Positions 23,481 to 32,130 of a stretch of 64,000 nt of DNA are shown here, one piece after another. The notes under the pieces were generated by a model. It saw nothing but the letters and a program-made list of their open reading frames with translations. It was not told where the DNA came from and searched no databases. Source of the stretch: Bog-473 sp963701955 (GTDB taxonomy: Bacteria; Actinomycetota; Acidimicrobiia; Acidimicrobiales; RAAP-2); NCBI GenBank assembly GCA_963701955.1, contig OY969694.1:1860001-1924000 (forward strand), written 5' to 3'. Position numbers and translations under genes: made by a program. Each line of letters opens with the position of its first letter. Within the stretch, counting starts at the first letter, position 1.

Positions 23481-26033
23481 TCAGCGCAGCGCGGCGGGGA
23501 GCGGTTCGGAGTGCACGACCGAGAGACGCCGGGTGGGTCGGGTGCACGCCACGTAGAGCGTCCGCAGGCCCCGCGTCGTCGTCACCGGCGGCCCGTCGGC
23601 GGCCGGTTCGTCGCCCGTTGCGGCGATGAGGGTCGGCTCCACGAGGATCACGGCGTCGAACTCGAGACCGTTGGTCTCGTCGGCCGGAAGGACGACCAGG
23701 CCGGCGGCGAGCCCGCCACCACCGGGGTCACGTGGGTCGACGGGGTCCAGCCCGGCGTCTCTGAGCGCGCGCACGATCTCGGGGAGCAGCACCGACGGGC
23801 CCAGGACGGCCACCCGCCCTTGCGCCACCGCCGCCACCTCCTCGCGGGCTATCTCCGACAGGCTGTCCCACAGACCCGAGCGGGGCACGGCCACGAAGCG
23901 AGGGCGGTGTCCCGACTGGCGAACCGGCCGGGGCGGCCTGATGGCCGGGGCGGCGGCGGCCAGCACCCGTGCGGCGACCTCCACCACCTCGGCGGGCGTG
24001 CGGTAGCTCACCGTGAGCTCGACGAGGCGCGGCGCTCTCTGCGGGCTCAGGTGGCGGACCACCTCGTCCCAGCTGGCCGGCGCCCAGGGTCCCGTCGCCT
24101 GGGCGATGTCGCCGACCACGGTCATTGACCCCGACAACGAGCGGCGCGCCAGCATCCGCAGCTGCATGGGAGAGAGGTCCTGGACCTCGTCGACCACGAT
24201 GTGGCCGAAGGACCGGATCTCCTCTTCGCTCGCGCCCAGAGCACCGGTCGCGGGAGCAGACAGAGGGGAGACCGCCAGGCCCTTGGGCCAGAACCCCCCC
24301 TCGGCCGCTGCACCCTCGTCCTGACGCGCCGCCCGTCCCTCGTGACGAGCAGAACGGGCACGTGCCGGGCGCCGGCGCCGGGGCCCGAGCAGCGTGCGGA
24401 CCTCGTCGACCAGCGCGGCGTCGGCAACCGTCCAGGGCACCGCGTCGAGCGAGGTGCCGCGCGGGCGCCCCAGCCGCTCCACCTCGGCGCCGCTCAGGAT
24501 GCCCCGAGCCGCCGCGGCAAGGAGCGGCGGCGCTCCGAAGAGGTCGTGGAGCAGCTCGTGGGGGGACAGGCGGGGCCACATGCGGTCGAGCGCCTCGGTC
24601 ACCTCGGGCACTCGGCGCAGTCGGCGCAGCAGGCTCTCGTACTCCTCGCCCGCGGCGGCATCGCCGAGCTCGCCCAACTCGGGCACCCCACCCCTCGCCT
24701 GCCGGGACTCGTAGTCATCCGCCAGGGCGCGCACGACCTGGGTCTCGACGAAACGACGGCGCGCGTTGTGCGTGCCGGGACGCCGGCGGGCCAGGGCCAC
24801 GATCCCCTCGCTCTGGGCGGCGCGCAGGCGAAGCACGCCGGCACCGAAGGGGATCTCGACATCGCGCCGCAGCGGACGCTGGCGGGTGCGCACGGCGCGG
24901 GCCAGGACTTTGACCATGCGCACGTCGCCCTTCAACTTCGCCGTGGCGGGGTCGTCGACGCCGCGCACGCGCACCTCGGGAACCAGTCCGGCCACCGTCG
25001 AGAGGCTCACGCCCGTCTCCCCTAGCGAAGGGAGCACCTGTTCGATGTAGCGGAGGAACATCGGGTTGGGGCCGACCACGAGCACGCCCTGGCGCTCCAG
25101 TGGGAAGCGGTGCGTGTAGAGGAGGTAGGCGGCGCGGTGCAGCGCCACCGCCGTCTTCCCTGTACCTGGTCCGCCCTGGACCACGAGGACTCCCGGAAGG
25201 GGGGCGCGGATGATCTCGTCCTGCTCGCGCTGGATGGTCGAGACGATGTCGCCCATGTGGCCGGTACGGGCCTGACCCAGCGCGGCGAGCAGCGCACCAG
25301 GGCCGCCCAGCACCAGCCCGTCGGCGAGCAGCCGCTCGCCGTCGCGATTGACACCGTCGGCGCCTCCCGCCGTCAGGTCGCCCCTCTCCACGTCGATCAT
25401 CGTGCCGTCACCGGCGTGTGCTGCCGCGCCGTCAGGAGCGCCGTCCGGGCCGGCGGATCGACCCGTTGGGTCGACGAAGTACTCGTCTTCGAGCCCGAAC
25501 ACCTCCCGGCCGCGCACCGCGAGGTGCCGGCGGCGGGCCAGACCCTGTGGATCGAGGCCGGTGGCGCGGTAGAAGGGTTCGGCCACCGGGGCGCGCCAGT
25601 CGACGACCAACGGCTCGTGGTCCGGGCCCGACACTCCGAGCCTCCCGATGTGGAACGACTCGCCGAGCAGCGGGAGCTCGCCGTTGGGGCCGTGCTCGCC
25701 GTTGGGGCCGTGCTCGCCGTTGCGGCCGTGTTGGCCGTTGGTGCCGTTGGTGCCGTTGACCCCGTCGGTGTTTTGGGGGCTCTCGGGTGCCGTCGGCAGC
25801 CGGTCGATGCGTCCGAAGTACAGCGCCTGGTCACCGATGTCGAGCTGCTCGAGGCGGGCCAGGCTCGTCCGGACGACGATGTCGCGCTCGGTTCGGGACT
25901 GGAACGTGCCGCCCCGGCCCAGGTCAAGCACTCCTTCGAGCATCTGGCGCGCCTCGCCCCGCATGAACTCGAGACCGTCGTGGGCACGATTGAGGAACTC
26001 CTGCTCGTCACGCAGATCGGGATGTTCCGGCAC
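23481..26033 (-). CDS. HelD-like UvrD/Rep-family helicase (RNA polymerase recycling factor)
   Basis: 850 residues, GTG at 26033 with a purine-rich ribosome site (AGGAAGGGGAG). SF1 helicase core with Walker A GGPGTGKT at 287-294, Walker B-like VVDEVQDLSPMQLRML and a C-terminal VACTRPTRRLSV motif. The N-terminal about 80 residues are the predicted coiled coil that HelD inserts into the RNA polymerase secondary channel. HelD proteins remove stalled polymerase from DNA using ATP. Unusually, residues 89-119 are an Asn-Gly-rich repeat encoded by tandem 18-bp units. Domain order and length fit actinobacterial HelD. Confidence 0.88.
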   Translation of the reverse strand: MPEHPDLRDEQEFLNRAHDGLEFMRGEARQMLEGVLDLGRGGTFQSRTERDIVVRTSLARLEQLDIGDQALYFGRIDRLPTAPESPQNTDGVNGTNGTNGQHGRNGEHGPNGEHGPNGELPLLGESFHIGRLGVSGPDHEPLVVDWRAPVAEPFYRATGLDPQGLARRRHLAVRGREVFGLEDEYFVDPTGRSAGPDGAPDGAAAHAGDGTMIDVERGDLTAGGADGVNRDGERLLADGLVLGGPGALLAALGQARTGHMGDIVSTIQREQDEIIRAPLPGVLVVQGGPGTGKTAVALHRAAYLLYTHRFPLERQGVLVVGPNPMFLRYIEQVLPSLGETGVSLSTVAGLVPEVRVRGVDDPATAKLKGDVRMVKVLARAVRTRQRPLRRDVEIPFGAGVLRLRAAQSEGIVALARRRPGTHNARRRFVETQVVRALADDYESRQARGGVPELGELGDAAAGEEYESLLRRLRRVPEVTEALDRMWPRLSPHELLHDLFGAPPLLAAAARGILSGAEVERLGRPRGTSLDAVPWTVADAALVDEVRTLLGPRRRRPARARSARHEGRAARQDEGAAAEGGFWPKGLAVSPLSAPATGALGASEEEIRSFGHIVVDEVQDLSPMQLRMLARRSLSGSMTVVGDIAQATGPWAPASWDEVVRHLSPQRAPRLVELTVSYRTPAEVVEVAARVLAAAAPAIRPPRPVRQSGHRPRFVAVPRSGLWDSLSEIAREEVAAVAQGRVAVLGPSVLLPEIVRALRDAGLDPVDPRDPGGGGLAAGLVVLPADETNGLEFDAVILVEPTLIAATGDEPAADGPPVTTTRGLRTLYVACTRPTRRLSVVHSEPLPAALR
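25681..25752. repeat. In-frame tandem repeat (18-bp and 9-bp units) in the HelD-like gene
   Basis: Two identical 18-bp units CCGTTGGGGCCGTGCTCG (25681-25698, 25699-25716), a third diverged copy (25717-25734), then two 9-bp CCGTTGGTG units. On the coding strand this gives the Asn-Gly/His-Gly run. Length is a multiple of three, so copy changes would keep the frame. Confidence 0.85.
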
Positions 26034-26143
26034 CGCTCCCCTTCCTCCCCCGCGCCGTAGGGGGAACGGTTCAGTCTAGACGCCTCACCTCTCCACGCCG
26101 GAGCGTCGGGGTGCGACGCCGGGGCGTCGGGGGTGGCGGAGCC

Positions 26144-26149
26144 TACGAT
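26144..26149 (+). promoter_or_regulatory. -10 box TACGAT for the ybjQ-like/hem operon
   Basis: TACGAT would place the transcript start near 26156, leaving about 28 nt of leader with AAAGGA before ATG 26184. Confidence 0.4.
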
Positions 26150-26183
26150 GAGCCGGATCGGCCGCCGGATCGAAAGGACCGCC

Positions 26184-26507
26184 ATGCTCATCTCGACCAT
26201 GAACGACGTGCCCGGCTACCGGGTGACCCAAGTGCTCGGCGAGGTGTTCGGACTGACCGTGCGGTCACGAAACATCGGCTCCCAATTCGGCGCAGCCTTC
26301 AAGTCGCTGGCGGGGGGTGAGCTGAAGGGGATGACCAAGAATCTCCAGCAGAGCCGGCAGGACGTGATCGACCGCCTCGTGGCCGAGGCCGAGGCTCGCG
26401 GGGGGAACGCAGTGCTGGCCATGCGCTTCGACACCTCGGAGATGGGCGGCAATTGGACCGAGATCTGCGCCTACGGGACGGCGGTCGTCATTGAGCAGAC
26501 CGGGTGA
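26184..26507 (+). CDS. YbjQ/UPF0145 family protein
   Basis: 107 residues from ATG 26184, preferred over the upstream in-frame start at 26133 because AAAGGA lies just before it and the family begins with this strand (MLISTMNDVPGYRV). Conserved features: GEVFGLTVRSRNI, ARGGNAVLAMRFDTSEM and a terminal EICAYGTAVVIE. These small proteins form ring-like pentamers in structural work, but their role is unsettled. Its stop overlaps the hemE start (GTGA), so it is translationally coupled to haem biosynthesis. Confidence 0.88.
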   Translation: MLISTMNDVPGYRVTQVLGEVFGLTVRSRNIGSQFGAAFKSLAGGELKGMTKNLQQSRQDVIDRLVAEAEARGGNAVLAMRFDTSEMGGNWTEICAYGTAVVIEQTG

Positions 26508-27589
26508 ACTCGGAGGGAGCGGATGTCACCGTCCGGCCCGACCTTGTGCGCGCCTGCCGCGGCGAGCCGGTCACCCGTACCCCCGTCTGGTTCATGCGCC
26601 AGGCGGGACGGTCGCTGCCCGAGTACCGCGCCGCACGAGGGCAGGGCTCCATCCTCTCGGCGGTGGCCGACGCCTCCCTCTCAGCCGAGCTCACCCTCCA
26701 GCCCGTGCGGCGCTACGGCGTGGACGCCGCCATCGTCTTCTCGGACATCGTGGTACCCGTGCACGCCATCGGCTTCGGTGTCGAGGTGGAGGCGGGTCGC
26801 GGTCCGGTGGTCGCCGAGCCCTTTCGGGGGGCCCGTGACCTGAACCGCCTGCGCGCGCTCGAGCCCGAGGCCGACGTCCCCTATGTCGCCGAGACCGTCA
26901 GGTTGGTGCGCCGGGAGCTCGACGGATCGGGAGTGGCGCTCATCGGCTTCGCCGGGGCGCCCTTCACCGTGGCCAGTTACCTCGTGGAGGGGGGCCCGTC
27001 GCGCACCTTTGCCAAGGTGAAGGCCCTCATGCACGGCGACCCCGTGCTCTGGGGCCAGCTGACGGAGCGGCTGACCGCCCTGGCGCTGGCCTCGCTGCGG
27101 GCCCAGGTGGCAGCGGGGGCCCAGGCGATCCAGCTGTTCGACAGCTGGGCCGGTTCACTCTCGCCGGACGAGTACGCCCGCTTTGCGCTGCCGGCAACAC
27201 GAGCCGTCCTCTCGGGCCTGTCCGACCTGGGCGTGCCCACGATCCTCTTCGGCGTCGGCACCGGTGAGCTGTTGGGCCTGATGGCCTCGTCGGGCGCCGA
27301 CGTCATCGGGGTCGACTGGCGCGTCCCGCTCGACGAGGCCCGTCGGCGTGTGGGCCCCGGGCGCGCACTCCAGGGAAATCTCGATCCTGCGCTGTGCATG
27401 GCACCGTGGCCCGTGGTGGCCGACGCCACACGCAGCGTGCTGGCTGCTGCTGCCCGAGCGAACGATGGGTCGGAGGCTCGCGGCGGACACGTGTTCAACC
27501 TCGGCCACGGTGTGCTGCCCGAGACGGACCCAGGGATACTGGCGGCCGTCGTCGACCTCGTCCACACCGAGACGGAGGCCACGGGGTGA
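26504..27589 (+). CDS. hemE: Uroporphyrinogen decarboxylase (HemE)
   Basis: 361 residues, GTG at 26504. Converts uroporphyrinogen III to coproporphyrinogen III in the cytoplasm. Signatures: TPVWFMRQAGRSLPEYR (substrate-binding Arg residues), AAIVFSDIVVPVHAIGFGVE with the catalytic Asp, GFAGAPFTVASYLVEGG and HVFNLGHGVLPETDP near the end. Length is normal. It overlaps the ybjQ-like gene and hemH by GTGA junctions, so haem genes are translated as a coupled set. Confidence 0.96.
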   Translation: MNSEGADVTVRPDLVRACRGEPVTRTPVWFMRQAGRSLPEYRAARGQGSILSAVADASLSAELTLQPVRRYGVDAAIVFSDIVVPVHAIGFGVEVEAGRGPVVAEPFRGARDLNRLRALEPEADVPYVAETVRLVRRELDGSGVALIGFAGAPFTVASYLVEGGPSRTFAKVKALMHGDPVLWGQLTERLTALALASLRAQVAAGAQAIQLFDSWAGSLSPDEYARFALPATRAVLSGLSDLGVPTILFGVGTGELLGLMASSGADVIGVDWRVPLDEARRRVGPGRALQGNLDPALCMAPWPVVADATRSVLAAAARANDGSEARGGHVFNLGHGVLPETDPGILAAVVDLVHTETEATG

Positions 27590-28506
27590 ACGTCGGCGTC
27601 CTGGTCATGGCGCACGGCACGCCGGACGACCCGGCCGACATCGGCCCGTTCTTCACGCGCATCCGTCACGGCCGGCCACCCGACCCGGCCCAGCTGGCCG
27701 ATCTCGTCGGCCGCTATGAGGCAATCGGGGGCACCTCCCCGCTCGCCGAACGCACGGCGGCCCAGGTCGAGGGGATCCGCCGGGCACTCGAGGCCCGTTT
27801 CCCCGGGCACTACGTCGTGGCCTTCGGTGCCAAGCACACGGCTCCCCTGATTGAGGAGGCCGCGGCGGACCTGGTAGCGCACGACCGGGTGATCGGACTG
27901 GTGCTCACCCCGCATGCGTCGTCCATGGGGTCCGAGGAGTATCTCGATCGGGCCCGTCGCGCACTGGGGGAGTCGACCGAGTTCGTGCCCGTCGGCGCGT
28001 GGTACGCCGAACCGGCTCTGGTCGCGCTGCTCGCCACCCGGGTGCGCGAGGCCCTCAAGGAGGTGACCGGGCGCGGACGACACCGACCGCGGGTGATCTT
28101 CACCGCACACTCGCTCCCGGCGCGCATCCGCGACCAGGGCGACACCTACCCCGAGCAATTGGCGCAATCGGCCCGGCTGGTGGCCGGGGAGGCCGGACTG
28201 TCGGAGTGGGAGGTGGCCTGGCAGAGCGCGGCGCGCAGCCCCGAGCCGTGGCTGGGCCCTGACGTTCGGGACGTCGTGCGCGCCCTGGGTGCCGCGGGTG
28301 GTGCAGATGGTGTCGATGCGGTGGTCGTGTGCCCGATCGGCTTCGTTGCCGACCACCTCGAGGTGCTCTACGACCTCGACATCGACGTGGCGGCAGTGGC
28401 CGCCGACTGCGGATTGTCGTACGCGCGCACGGCGTCGCTCAACGACGACCCGGTGTTCCTCGACATACTCGCGGGCGTGATCGTCGCCGCAGACCGGCCA
28501 CTTTGA
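27586..28506 (+). CDS. hemH: Ferrochelatase (HemH/CpfC)
   Basis: 306 residues from GTG 27586, overlapping the hemE stop; a longer open frame within hemE is discarded. Inserts iron into the porphyrin; in Actinobacteria the enzyme acts on coproporphyrin III. Motifs: VLVMAHGTPDDPADIGPFFTRI at the N-terminus, catalytic His region IFTAHSLPARIRDQGDTY and the second signature CPIGFVADHLEVLYDLDIDV. There is no N-terminal extension or membrane segment. hemY starts one base after the stop. Confidence 0.95.
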   Translation: MNVGVLVMAHGTPDDPADIGPFFTRIRHGRPPDPAQLADLVGRYEAIGGTSPLAERTAAQVEGIRRALEARFPGHYVVAFGAKHTAPLIEEAAADLVAHDRVIGLVLTPHASSMGSEEYLDRARRALGESTEFVPVGAWYAEPALVALLATRVREALKEVTGRGRHRPRVIFTAHSLPARIRDQGDTYPEQLAQSARLVAGEAGLSEWEVAWQSAARSPEPWLGPDVRDVVRALGAAGGADGVDAVVVCPIGFVADHLEVLYDLDIDVAAVAADCGLSYARTASLNDDPVFLDILAGVIVAADRPL

Positions 28507-28507
28507 G

Positions 28508-29917
28508 GTGACGCCCCGCGAGGTGGTCGTCGTCGGGGGCGGCATCAGCGGGCTCGCGGCTGCGTGGGAGCTGACCGGTGGCGCCGCCGGTCAGCACCCC
28601 GGCGGACCTGCCGTCACGTTGCTCGAAGCCTCGCCCCGCCTGGGCGGCCCGCTGCGAAGCGAGGTGTTCGGAGGCCGTGTCGTGGACATGGGTCCCGACG
28701 GGTTCCTGGGCCGGCGACCGGAGGCGGTCACGCTGTGCCACGAGGTCGGACTGGGCGACGCCTTGGAGCCGATCGCCGCACACGGTGCGTGGGTGTGGGC
28801 GCGCAACCGGTTGCGGGCACTGCCGGCACAGCATGCGCTCGGCATCCCCACCCGGTTCTGGCCGACCGTGCGAACGGGGTCACTGGGTCCCGCAGGCGTG
28901 CTGGGCCTGGCCCGCGACGCCCTGCTCCCGCGCCCCGATGTTCGGGGACCCATGGGAGACCGGTCGGTCGGACCACTCGTCACCCGCAAGCTCGGCAAGC
29001 AAGTGGTCGACACCCTGGTCGACCCGCTCCTCGGGGGCATTTACGCCGGCACGGTCGACGACATGTCCGCTGCCGCCACCTTTCCGCCCCTCCTGGCCGC
29101 CGCACAGCGCCGCGGCAGCCTCATGCGGGCACTACGGGCGGAGGTTCCCCCGCCGGACGAGTCCGGAACGCCGCTCTTTTGGTCGCTCCGCGACGGGATG
29201 GCCTCGCTGGTCGACGCGCTCGCAGATGCATTGCGCGCTCGAGGGGTCGATCTCCGCCTCTCCGCTCGAGTCGACGCGCTCGAACGCGCCGGCGGGCGGT
29301 GGCGCGTGCGTTGTGGCGACACCACGGTCGATGCCGACGCCGTCGTCCTGTCTGCGCCGGCATCCGAGACCGCGGCGCTGCTACAACCCCACGACGAGGA
29401 TGCCGCCGGCCTGCTCGGGGCCATCGACTACTCGTCGGCCGTCGTCGTCACCTTCCGGGTGGCGTCCGCCGACGTCCCGGACCTCGAAGGAACGGGCTTC
29501 TTGGTCCCTCGTCACAGCCCGCACAGGGGCCGTGACGCGTGGTCGGTCACGGCCTGCACGTTCCTCGACCGCAAGTGGCCGCACCTCGCGCGCGACGGGG
29601 AGGTGCTGCTGCGGGCCTCGCTCGGGCGCATTGACGACGCCCGCTGGCAGCACTGGACGGACGAGGAGGTCATCGCCCACGCCTGGGAGGAGCTGGCCGT
29701 GCTCATGGGCCTGGCGGGAGACCCCCTCGAGTCAACCGTCGTCCGCCATGCCAACGGGCTTCCCCAGTACCGGGTCCACCACCTCCTCCGGACGGCCGGG
29801 GTGGAGTCCGCCGTGGCCCGCCTCGGCGGGCTCATGGTCGCCGGAGCCGCCTACCACGGGGTGGGAATTCCCGCCTGCGCGGCAAGTGGACGGGCGGCTG
29901 CACGCGCGCTGTTGTGA
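28508..29917 (+). CDS. hemY: Coproporphyrinogen/protoporphyrinogen oxidase, HemY type (CgoX)
   Basis: 469 residues, GTG at 28508. FAD-dependent oxidase with N-terminal dinucleotide-binding motif VVVVGGGISGLAAAWEL and C-terminal FAD motif GLMVAGAAYHGVGIPACAASGR. Mid regions LVDPLLGGIYAGTVDDMSAAATFPPL and FWSLRDGMASLVDALADAL match the HemY fold. In the coproporphyrin-dependent branch used by Actinobacteria it oxidises coproporphyrinogen III to coproporphyrin III before HemH; an HemQ/ChdC decarboxylase is then needed, and none is in this window. Overlaps the lnt start (GTGA). Confidence 0.94.
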   Translation: MTPREVVVVGGGISGLAAAWELTGGAAGQHPGGPAVTLLEASPRLGGPLRSEVFGGRVVDMGPDGFLGRRPEAVTLCHEVGLGDALEPIAAHGAWVWARNRLRALPAQHALGIPTRFWPTVRTGSLGPAGVLGLARDALLPRPDVRGPMGDRSVGPLVTRKLGKQVVDTLVDPLLGGIYAGTVDDMSAAATFPPLLAAAQRRGSLMRALRAEVPPPDESGTPLFWSLRDGMASLVDALADALRARGVDLRLSARVDALERAGGRWRVRCGDTTVDADAVVLSAPASETAALLQPHDEDAAGLLGAIDYSSAVVVTFRVASADVPDLEGTGFLVPRHSPHRGRDAWSVTACTFLDRKWPHLARDGEVLLRASLGRIDDARWQHWTDEEVIAHAWEELAVLMGLAGDPLESTVVRHANGLPQYRVHHLLRTAGVESAVARLGGLMVAGAAYHGVGIPACAASGRAAARALL

Positions 29918-31440
29918 TCCGGGGCCAGCGCCCCGGGCGCGGGAGCGTGGCGGTCCCCTCACTCGTTGCCGGGGCTCTCCTGGCGCTGTCATTGCCACCG
30001 TGGGGCTGGTGGCCGCTCGGTCCGTTGGGGGCGGGGCTCATCTACTGGCGACTCGGCGCCTTGTCGGCGCGGTCCCGCGCCTGGTCGGGATGGCTGACCG
30101 GCATCGGCTGCTTCGGCATCGGCCTCGCCTGGGCACGAGCGTTCAATTGGTACGGCGCGCTGGTTCTCGTGTGCGTCGAGGCGCTGTTCATGTCCGGGGC
30201 CGCGGTGGCCACGCCACCCCAACGCGGGCGGGCGCTGGGGTTCGTCGGAGCGTGGACCTTGGCGGAGGCGCTGCGGATGACGTGGCCCTTCGGAGGCCTC
30301 CCTCTCGGGGGCGTCTTTCTCGGCCAGGCCGACGGGCCGCTGGTCCAACTCGCCCGGCTCGGGGGTCCCCTCCTGGTGACCGCCGGCGTATGGGCCAGCG
30401 GCGCGGCGTTGGCGACCCTGATCGCCCGGCTCCGGTCCGCCGGCCGCCACGACGCCGTCACGAGACCAGCGCCGAAGGTCGCCGGAGCCCTGCTGATGAC
30501 CGCTGGTGTGGTTGCGCTCGCCGTGGCCGGTGCCCTCTCACCCGACGGAGGTGCGCCTGTCCGGACGATTCGTGTCGCGCTGGTCCAGGGCGGAGGGCCA
30601 CGAGGTGTGAGCAAGGAGCAAGTCGACGCCCGCGCCGTCTACGACGCCCAGCTGGCGGCGACCTCCTCCCTGGATCGCTCCCGCGATCTGGTGCTGTGGC
30701 CCGAGGACGTCGTGGCGTTGGATCGCCCGCTGGCGGGATCGGACCAGGCAGGTCAGTTGAGTCGCCTCGCCCGGGAGCTCCACACGACGCTCGCCGTCGG
30801 CACCACCGAACCGGTGTCCACGAGGACGTTCGACAACACGATCGTCGCCTGGGGTCCCCGTGGTCGAATCGTGGGCGTGTACCACAAGGTGCATCGCGTG
30901 CCCTTCGGGGAGTACGTGCCATATCGGTCGCTCGTGTCGCACCTGGCCAATCTCTCGGGCGTTCCCACCGATGCCGTCCCCGGACATGGAACCGGACTCA
31001 TGCGAACCCCCGCCGGTCCTCTCGGCCTTCTCGTCTCCTTCGAGGTCTTCTACGCCGGGCGCAGCCATGCCTCAGTGCGAGCCGGCGCCGAGCTCCTGGC
31101 CGTCCCGACCAACACCACCTCCTACAGCACCTCCCAAGTGCCGGGCCAGGAGTTGGCAGCCGCGCGGATGCAGGCTGTCGAGACCGGCCGCGACCTGGTC
31201 CAGGCTGCACCCACCGGCTACAGCGCCGTGATCACCCAGCGGGGCGTGGTCGTCCGACGCAGCGCATTGGGCCGTCGCCAGGTCCTGACGGCCTCGGTCG
31301 CCCTCCGCCGCGGCATGACGCCCTACGACCACTGGGGTGACCTCCCCGTGCTGCTCTGCTCGGCAGTGGCCCTGGTCCTCGGCTGGACCCGGCAGTGGCA
31401 CTCCCGTCGTGGTGCGCTTCGCCGGGGAGGGTCAAGGTGA
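29914..31440 (+). CDS. lnt: Apolipoprotein N-acyltransferase-like protein (Lnt), catalytic Cys replaced by Ser
   Basis: 508 residues, GTG at 29914. N-terminal hydrophobic helices (about 14-205) followed by a periplasmic nitrilase-like domain (215-460) and a last helix (LLCSAVALVLGWT). Nitrilase triad positions: E264 (LWPEDV), K325 (VYHKVHRVPFGEYVPY), and the nucleophile position, normally Cys in a CYE/CWE motif, which here is S375 (LVSFEVFY; codon TCC at 31036-31038). Lnt adds the third acyl chain to lipoproteins. With Ser it may be impaired, use different chemistry, or reflect a TGC to TCC sequence error. Last gene of the hem operon. Confidence 0.85.
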   Translation: MIRGQRPGRGSVAVPSLVAGALLALSLPPWGWWPLGPLGAGLIYWRLGALSARSRAWSGWLTGIGCFGIGLAWARAFNWYGALVLVCVEALFMSGAAVATPPQRGRALGFVGAWTLAEALRMTWPFGGLPLGGVFLGQADGPLVQLARLGGPLLVTAGVWASGAALATLIARLRSAGRHDAVTRPAPKVAGALLMTAGVVALAVAGALSPDGGAPVRTIRVALVQGGGPRGVSKEQVDARAVYDAQLAATSSLDRSRDLVLWPEDVVALDRPLAGSDQAGQLSRLARELHTTLAVGTTEPVSTRTFDNTIVAWGPRGRIVGVYHKVHRVPFGEYVPYRSLVSHLANLSGVPTDAVPGHGTGLMRTPAGPLGLLVSFEVFYAGRSHASVRAGAELLAVPTNTTSYSTSQVPGQELAAARMQAVETGRDLVQAAPTGYSAVITQRGVVVRRSALGRRQVLTASVALRRGMTPYDHWGDLPVLLCSAVALVLGWTRQWHSRRGALRRGGSR

Positions 31441-31502
31441 GGATTCTCCGGGACGTGACAGGCCCGTGGAGACCAGACCTCAAGAGACGACTCGACCGTA
31501 TG

Positions 31503-31539
31503 TACGGACGCGCGTCGACATATACGGACACGCGTCGAC
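31503..31539. repeat. 17-bp direct repeat with one mismatch, 20-bp period
   Basis: TACGGACGCGCGTCGAC (31503-31519) and TACGGACACGCGTCGAC (31523-31539) in the 127-bp gap between the convergent lnt and HAD stops. Two helical turns apart, as in some regulator sites, but no gene starts here. Function unknown. Confidence 0.6.
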
Positions 31540-31545
31540 GGCCCG

Positions 31546-31568
31546 ATCCCCTCGTCCGAATCGGGGAT
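31546..31568. terminator. Possible shared hairpin between convergent lnt and HAD genes
   Basis: ATCCCC (31546-31551) pairs with GGGGAT (31563-31568) around an 11-nt loop; it touches the HAD stop codon. No T-tract in either direction, so this is only a candidate. Confidence 0.3.
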
Positions 31569-32122
31569 TACTCGTAATACCCAGAGTGGATGTACACACA
31601 GGGAATACCGGCGGCCACGTACATGGCGTGGTTGGACGGGTCGTCCTCGAAGGCCAGGCGGACGTCGAATCCGTGCGTGAGCAGGTCTTCGACGACGGAT
31701 CGTTTGAACCCGGCCACGGGCCCGAAGTCCCCCTGCGGGCGCATCACGAGGAGGTCCCACCGCAGGTGATACCGCTCCAACCAGGCCAGAGTCTGAGGTC
31801 GCACACGTTGGGGACGACCGGTCAACAAGATGACGGCGAGAGTCGGATCGAGGAGTTCGAGGAGCCGGGCGATCTCCTCCACGACAGGATCGTCACCACA
31901 AGCCTCGAAGAAGGACGACCAGTCGCGACGGCCCTGCTCGAGGAAGTGTTGGCGCCCGGCCGCGTCCGAGAGCACGCCGTCGATGTCGAACACCACGGCC
32001 GGGCCGTCCCCCCGGGCGGGGCTCGCGGCCTCCGCAGTGCGCCATGTCCAGTCCTGACGTTGTGCGTCGGAGCGCCCGTTGCGACCGTCTGTGCGGCCTC
32101 CCCCGGCGGTTGCGGCTGACAC
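31568..32122 (-). CDS. HAD-superfamily phosphatase (polynucleotide kinase 3'-phosphatase-like fold)
   Basis: 184 residues from GTG 32122, chosen because a TAGGCT -10 box ends 8 nt upstream; the frame is open to 32173. A charged, likely disordered first 40 residues precede the HAD core: motif I D46-I-D48 (VVFDIDGVLSD), motif II VILLTGRPQ, motif III Lys in AGFKRSVVEDLL, motif IV FEDDPSN. The spacing with a small cap (RDWSSFFEACGDD) resembles T4 Pnkp-phosphatase-like domains. Cytoplasmic; substrate unknown. Confidence 0.82.
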   Translation of the reverse strand: MSAATAGGGRTDGRNGRSDAQRQDWTWRTAEAASPARGDGPAVVFDIDGVLSDAAGRQHFLEQGRRDWSSFFEACGDDPVVEEIARLLELLDPTLAVILLTGRPQRVRPQTLAWLERYHLRWDLLVMRPQGDFGPVAGFKRSVVEDLLTHGFDVRLAFEDDPSNHAMYVAAGIPCVYIHSGYYE

Positions 32123-32130
32123 GGGCAGGC

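Noticed and set aside
25681..25752. Short regular repeats as a CRISPR array
   Set aside because: Units are 9-18 bp without spacers and sit in frame within a coding gene.
28578..31340. 920-codon open frame on the plus strand
   Set aside because: Overlaps hemY and lnt in another frame; no domain and abnormal Arg/Ser/Pro content.
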